From Shewanella japonica (lineage in GTDB: Bacteria; Pseudomonadota; Gammaproteobacteria; Enterobacterales; Shewanellaceae): a stretch of DNA of 40,000 nucleotides. The stretch lies in NCBI RefSeq assembly GCF_002075795.1, contig NZ_CP020472.1, forward strand, positions 1-40,000, read 5' to 3'. Of the stretch, positions 36,389 through 40,000 are shown in pieces. Positions within the stretch are counted from its first letter, which is position 1. Each line of letters starts with the position of its first letter. A program made the position numbers and the translations under genes. The notes beneath the pieces are model-generated. The model saw only the letters and a list, made by a program, of their open reading frames with translations. It was not told where the DNA came from and did not search any database.

Positions 36389-37783
36389 ATGTCCAAATTT
36401 GCGCCGTCCTTGACGGTCATTGCAATGTCAGTTGCTTTACTTGGGTGTAATCAAACCCAAAAGCAAGACCCTCAAGTCACGATTAACAAAAATCCATACC
36501 CAAGCACATATCAAGCCTTGCCCCGAAGTGCCACGTTACTCACTAATGCGACAGTATTAACAGGTAAAGGCGAAAAGCTTGAACAAGCAAATGTATTAAT
36601 GGTGGATGGTAAGATTAAAGCTGTTGGTACTAACATTGCCGATGAGTTAGTTGCTGGCGCAACTGTTATTGATGCAACCGATATGTGGATTACCCCAGGT
36701 ATTATTGATGTGCATTCACATTTAGGGGTATACCCAAGCCCAAGTGCCGACGCTCATAGTGATGGCAATGAGGTGACTAATCCTAATACTGCAGAAGTTT
36801 GGGCTGAGCACAGCGTTTGGCCGCAAGACCCAGCCTTTAATCGTGCTCGTGAAGGCGGTGTGACCACGCTTCAGATTTTACCCGGCTCAGCGAACTTAAT
36901 TGGTGGTCGTGGGGTGACACTTAAAAACACGCCATCTACCACGATGCAAGGAATGAAGTTTCCTGATGCTCCTTATGGTTTAAAAATGGCTTGTGGCGAA
37001 AACCCCAAAGGCGCGTACGGCAGAAAGCAAACTGTTGCACCAATGACGCGTATGGGCAATATGGCTGGTTACCGCCAAGCCTTTATTGAGGCGACTGAAT
37101 ATAAGCTAGCATGGGATAAATACGAAGCCGATTATGCTGCAGGTTTAAACCCTAAAGCCCCTGAACGTGATTTGACTTATGACACGTTAAAAGGCGTGTT
37201 AGAAGGAGAAATCCTAATCCATAACCATTGTTATAAAGCAGAAGAAATGGCAATGATGGTGGATTTAGGTAAAGAATTTAACTACCACTCAGGTACATTC
37301 CATCATGCAATTGAAGGTTACAAGATTGCCGATTTACTGGCAGAGAATGGTAACTGTGCTGCGATGTGGCCTGATTGGTGGGGCTTTAAAATGGAAGCTA
37401 ACGACATGATCGTTGAAAACGTTGCCATGGTCGATGCTGTCAAAAATTCGTGTGCGGTAGTGCACTCTGACTCAAGCACCACTATTCAACGTCTTAATCA
37501 AGAGACAGCGAAAATCATGTATAGCGCCAATCAGCATGGTTTCAACTTAACAGAAGAGCATGTTATTAGCTGGATCACCTCAAATGCGGCTAAATCATTA
37601 GGAATTGCAGGTAAAACCGGTTCACTGGAAGCGGGCAAAAATGCCGATGTTGTCATTTGGAATGGCAATCCATTCAGTGTTTACGCTCAAGCCGATAAAG
37701 TATTTATCGATGGCGCCAAGGTATTTGACCGTCAAGATGATGCGTACCGTGCAAAAAGTGACTTTATGCTAGGCCAACAATAA
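36389..37783 (+). CDS. Lipoprotein amidohydrolase
   Basis: The protein has 464 aa. It has a lipoprotein signal peptide with lipobox ALLGC (lipidated Cys20), so it is membrane-anchored in the periplasm or at the surface. The composite amidohydrolase fold has the metal-binding pair HSH at 109-111 in TPGIIDVHSHLGV. Later HNHCYKAEEM, YHSGTFHHAIEGYK and VHSDSST supply the other expected ligands. The end AGKNADVVIWNGNPFSVY is typical of imidazolonepropionase/dipeptidase-like members. The substrate is unknown. The next gene is a related protein 11 bp downstream, suggesting the two products work together. Confidence 0.88.
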   Translation: MSKFAPSLTVIAMSVALLGCNQTQKQDPQVTINKNPYPSTYQALPRSATLLTNATVLTGKGEKLEQANVLMVDGKIKAVGTNIADELVAGATVIDATDMWITPGIIDVHSHLGVYPSPSADAHSDGNEVTNPNTAEVWAEHSVWPQDPAFNRAREGGVTTLQILPGSANLIGGRGVTLKNTPSTTMQGMKFPDAPYGLKMACGENPKGAYGRKQTVAPMTRMGNMAGYRQAFIEATEYKLAWDKYEADYAAGLNPKAPERDLTYDTLKGVLEGEILIHNHCYKAEEMAMMVDLGKEFNYHSGTFHHAIEGYKIADLLAENGNCAAMWPDWWGFKMEANDMIVENVAMVDAVKNSCAVVHSDSSTTIQRLNQETAKIMYSANQHGFNLTEEHVISWITSNAAKSLGIAGKTGSLEAGKNADVVIWNGNPFSVYAQADKVFIDGAKVFDRQDDAYRAKSDFMLGQQ

Positions 37784-37794
37784 GGAGCAAGACA

Positions 37795-39030
37795 TTGAAA
37801 CATTTTAATTATTCACTCGTTGCTATCTCAATGCTTGCTGGATTACTGCCTGCGTTAGTACAAGCCGATACCCTTGCCGTGACCAACGCCAAGATTTATA
37901 CCTCAACTGAGCAGGGTGTGCTTAGCAATGCCTCTGTCATTATAGAAGATGGTAAAATCATCCAGTTAAACCCAGATGTGGTAAATGCAGATATTATTAT
38001 CGATGCCAAAGGCGGTATCTTAACCCCTGGCTTTATTGGAGCGATGAACCCGCTTGGTTTAGTCGAAGTGGGTCAGGAAAAAATGACCCGAGACACTAAT
38101 GACAAAGCGGCTGACATGACGTTTGATCCAAGTTTAGCGTTTAACCCTAAAAGTGTTGCAATTCCATTCGCCCGAAAAGGTGGCATAACACGTAATATCG
38201 TCGCTCCTGGTGGCGGTGAAACCATATTTTCTGGGCAAACAATTGAAGTCACTCTCACTGGTGAGTGGGACAGTGTTGTTGCTACTGAACAAGCCTTGTT
38301 TGTGTCATTAGGCGCAAAACACGAAGGCTCTCGTATCATTGGTATGCAGAATCTGATTAATAAATTAGAAGAAGGTCAGAAAGCGCTCGCTAAATCTGAT
38401 AAAGACGCCGATAAAACCCCAAGCAAAGAAGCGTTAATCATCAATGCAGTGTTAAGTGGTGACAAACCTGTTATTGCTTATGCCGATCGCGGTAGTGATA
38501 TTTTGCAGCTGATTAAACTCAAGCAGCGTTTTAATATCGATTTAGTGTTACTGCAAGCAGCTGACGCTGTTTTACTTGCAGATGAAATTGCTAAAGCCAA
38601 AATCCCTGTGATTATGGATGCAATGCGAAACTTACCTGAAAGTTTTGATTCTTTGCATAATTCACTGGATAACGCTGGCAAATTGAGTAAAGCTGGCGTC
38701 AAAGTCGTGTTAGCCACTCCGGGTGATGCTCATAATAACTATGCATTACGTTACAGTGCAGGTAATGCGGTTGCTAATGGCATGAATTACGATGATGCTA
38801 TGGCAGCGATAACCAGTAATGTTGCAGATACATTCCACTTAGAAGCGGGGCGTATTGCTGTCGGTATGCCTGCTGACATGGTGCTTTGGAGCGGCGACCC
38901 GTTTGAATACAGTAGCCATATTGAAAAAATGTGGATTGGCGGTGAAGAGCAAAGTACTGAAAGCCGTCAAGATGTATTGCGTGATCGCTATATGACAAAA
39001 TCCTCAATGCCACAAGCTTATACTAAGTAG
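37795..39030 (+). CDS. Exported amidohydrolase-like protein lacking HxH
   Basis: The protein has 411 aa, starting at TTG (37795) with AAGGAG 8 bp upstream. Residues 1-24 form a signal peptide (VAISMLAGLLPALVQA, cleavage before DTL). The fold is amidohydrolase-like with the C-terminal MPADMVLWSGDPFEYS. At the position of the metal-binding HxH it has GFIGAMNPLGLVEVG (residues 79-93), so both histidines are missing. It is probably catalytically inactive or altered and may partner the enzyme encoded just upstream. The substrate and role are unknown. Confidence 0.87.
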   Translation: MKHFNYSLVAISMLAGLLPALVQADTLAVTNAKIYTSTEQGVLSNASVIIEDGKIIQLNPDVVNADIIIDAKGGILTPGFIGAMNPLGLVEVGQEKMTRDTNDKAADMTFDPSLAFNPKSVAIPFARKGGITRNIVAPGGGETIFSGQTIEVTLTGEWDSVVATEQALFVSLGAKHEGSRIIGMQNLINKLEEGQKALAKSDKDADKTPSKEALIINAVLSGDKPVIAYADRGSDILQLIKLKQRFNIDLVLLQAADAVLLADEIAKAKIPVIMDAMRNLPESFDSLHNSLDNAGKLSKAGVKVVLATPGDAHNNYALRYSAGNAVANGMNYDDAMAAITSNVADTFHLEAGRIAVGMPADMVLWSGDPFEYSSHIEKMWIGGEEQSTESRQDVLRDRYMTKSSMPQAYTK

Positions 39031-39076
39031 TGGTACATGAGATAAACCAAACGAGTTAATGAAAGAGAGAATATTA

Positions 39077-39892
39077 ATGATCGATAAGTATGCTGTATTT
39101 GGCAATCCAATCGCACAAAGTAAGTCGCCATTTATACATACTGAGTTTGCAAAACAAACTCAGCAAGCAATTAGCTATCAAGCCATTCTTGCACCTGTCG
39201 ATCAATTCTCTCAATCATTAATGGCTTTTTTTGCTAATGGCGGTAAAGGTGCGAATGTTACCGCACCTTTTAAAGAGCAAGCTTATGCTGCTTGTGATGA
39301 ATTAAGTGAGTTAGCCAAACTTGCAGGTGCAGTCAATACACTCATCTATTTACCCAGCGGCAAAATACGAGGCGATAATACAGATGGGGTTGGGTTAGTG
39401 ACTGATGTTATTCAGCACTTTGGTGATATTGCCAATAAGCAGGTTTTGCTTGTCGGTGCAGGTGGCGCAGCGAGAGGTTGCATAAAGCCTTTATTACAAG
39501 CAGGTGTCAGATTAACGATATGTAACCGTACATATAGTAAAGCTCAAAAACTAGCAGACTTATTTAATCAATTTGGAGATGTTAAAGCTAAATCGATTGA
39601 AGAGTTAGCCACATCCTTTGATCTAATTATTAATTCAACTTCAGCGGGACTCGCCGGAGAGCTAATCAAGTTACCGTCATGCATTATAGACTCTAACACT
39701 CAATGCTATGACATGTCTTATGGTGCTGAGGTGACGCTCTTTAATCAATGGGCGCTATCTCAAGGTGCAAATAAAGTAGCAGATGGTCTCGGTATGTTAG
39801 TTGGACAAGCTGCACACAGTTATAATATTTGGCGCGGCGTGATGCCATCGACTCAAGCTGTGCATCAAGTTTTGCGGACTCAATTATCATAA
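39077..39892 (+). CDS. aroE: Shikimate dehydrogenase
   Basis: AroE reduces 3-dehydroshikimate to shikimate with NADPH in aromatic amino acid synthesis. From the ATG at 39077 the protein is 271 aa (E. coli 272). An in-frame ATG at 39059 is less likely because GAGAGA sits 6 bp before 39077. The motifs [17 protein letters not shown] with NTDGVGL, and the NADP-binding [11 protein letters not shown] are present. It precedes a DUF1488 gene, as aroE does in E. coli (yrdB). Confidence 0.97.
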   Translation: MIDKYAVFGNPIAQSKSPFIHTEFAKQTQQAISYQAILAPVDQFSQSLMAFFANGGKGANVTAPFKEQAYAACDELSELAKLAGAVNTLIYLPSGKIRGDNTDGVGLVTDVIQHFGDIANKQVLLVGAGGAARGCIKPLLQAGVRLTICNRTYSKAQKLADLFNQFGDVKAKSIEELATSFDLIINSTSAGLAGELIKLPSCIIDSNTQCYDMSYGAEVTLFNQWALSQGANKVADGLGMLVGQAAHSYNIWRGVMPSTQAVHQVLRTQLS

Positions 39893-39903
39893 GGCTGATA
39901 ACG

Positions 39904-40000
39904 ATGAATCAAAGTATCCTCTTTACTGATATTGTTGACTGGCACGATGCACAACAGAAATTATCACTTGTGGCACAGGTACAAGGTATGAATGTTACTT
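39904..40000 (+). CDS. DUF1488 protein, YrdB-like (partial, cut by window end)
   Basis: Only the first 32 codons are in the window: MNQSILFTDIVDWHDAQQ, then a segment ending in AQVQGMNVT. The pattern resembles the N terminus of E. coli YrdB (MNQAIQFPDREEW, then ALVNGMQLT). The ATG is 11 bp after the aroE stop. The function of the family is unknown. Confidence 0.75.
   Translation, partial: MNQSILFTDIVDWHDAQQKLSLVAQVQGMNVT

Overview
The window reads as the origin-proximal part of a gammaproteobacterial chromosome, most probably Shewanella or a close relative. I infer this from the protein character and from a gene order I know from Shewanella chromosomes: dnaA-dnaN-recF-gyrB, glyQS, fadBA/pepQ, trkH-hemG, def-fmt-rsmB-trkA, dprA-smg, tsaC-hemF, aroE. 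No comparison could be run. Base composition is moderately AT-rich. I recognised no rRNA, tRNA, insertion sequence, prophage or CRISPR array.

Layout. Bases 1-306 are an origin-like region with 11 GATC sites in about 190 bp and DnaA boxes. The replication block dnaA, dnaN, recF, gyrB follows on the plus strand, then an HDOD-domain gene (to 7624). Bases 7719-15760 hold glyQ-glyS (minus), tag (plus), a giant exported TolB-propeller/amidohydrolase (minus) and a MOSC gene beside tusA (minus). Bases 15968-21490 hold the beta-oxidation operon fadB-fadA (minus), divergent from pepQ-yigZ (plus). The shared promoter region carries CRP-like and PsrA-like palindromes. Bases 21585-26389 hold two TrkH potassium transporters, two HemG-type flavodoxins and an ArsR-type repressor. 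Bases 26396-30614 form a minus-strand operon def-fmt-rsmB-trkA running on into the second trkH. Bases 30750-35759 hold a LysM protein, dprA, smg, a zinc-ribbon protein, tsaC and hemF. Bases 35756-40000 hold a truncated globin, two exported amidohydrolase-family proteins, aroE and the start of a DUF1488 (YrdB-like) gene.

Most of the window is ordinary housekeeping DNA. The more unusual content sits on or around it. Three perfect 16-bp parS centromere palindromes (plus one degenerate copy at the end of recF) lie within 16 kb of dnaA, and one of them forms the stem of a bidirectional terminator. Two otherwise intact genes, pepQ and the second trkH, each carry one in-frame nonsense codon. The 3' end of that same trkH lies in a roughly 92-bp, three-copy tandem repeat. 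dprA has no usable ATG, GTG or TTG before its conserved N-terminal domain and probably starts at ATC right after the LysM stop codon. I found no convincing undescribed multi-gene system.
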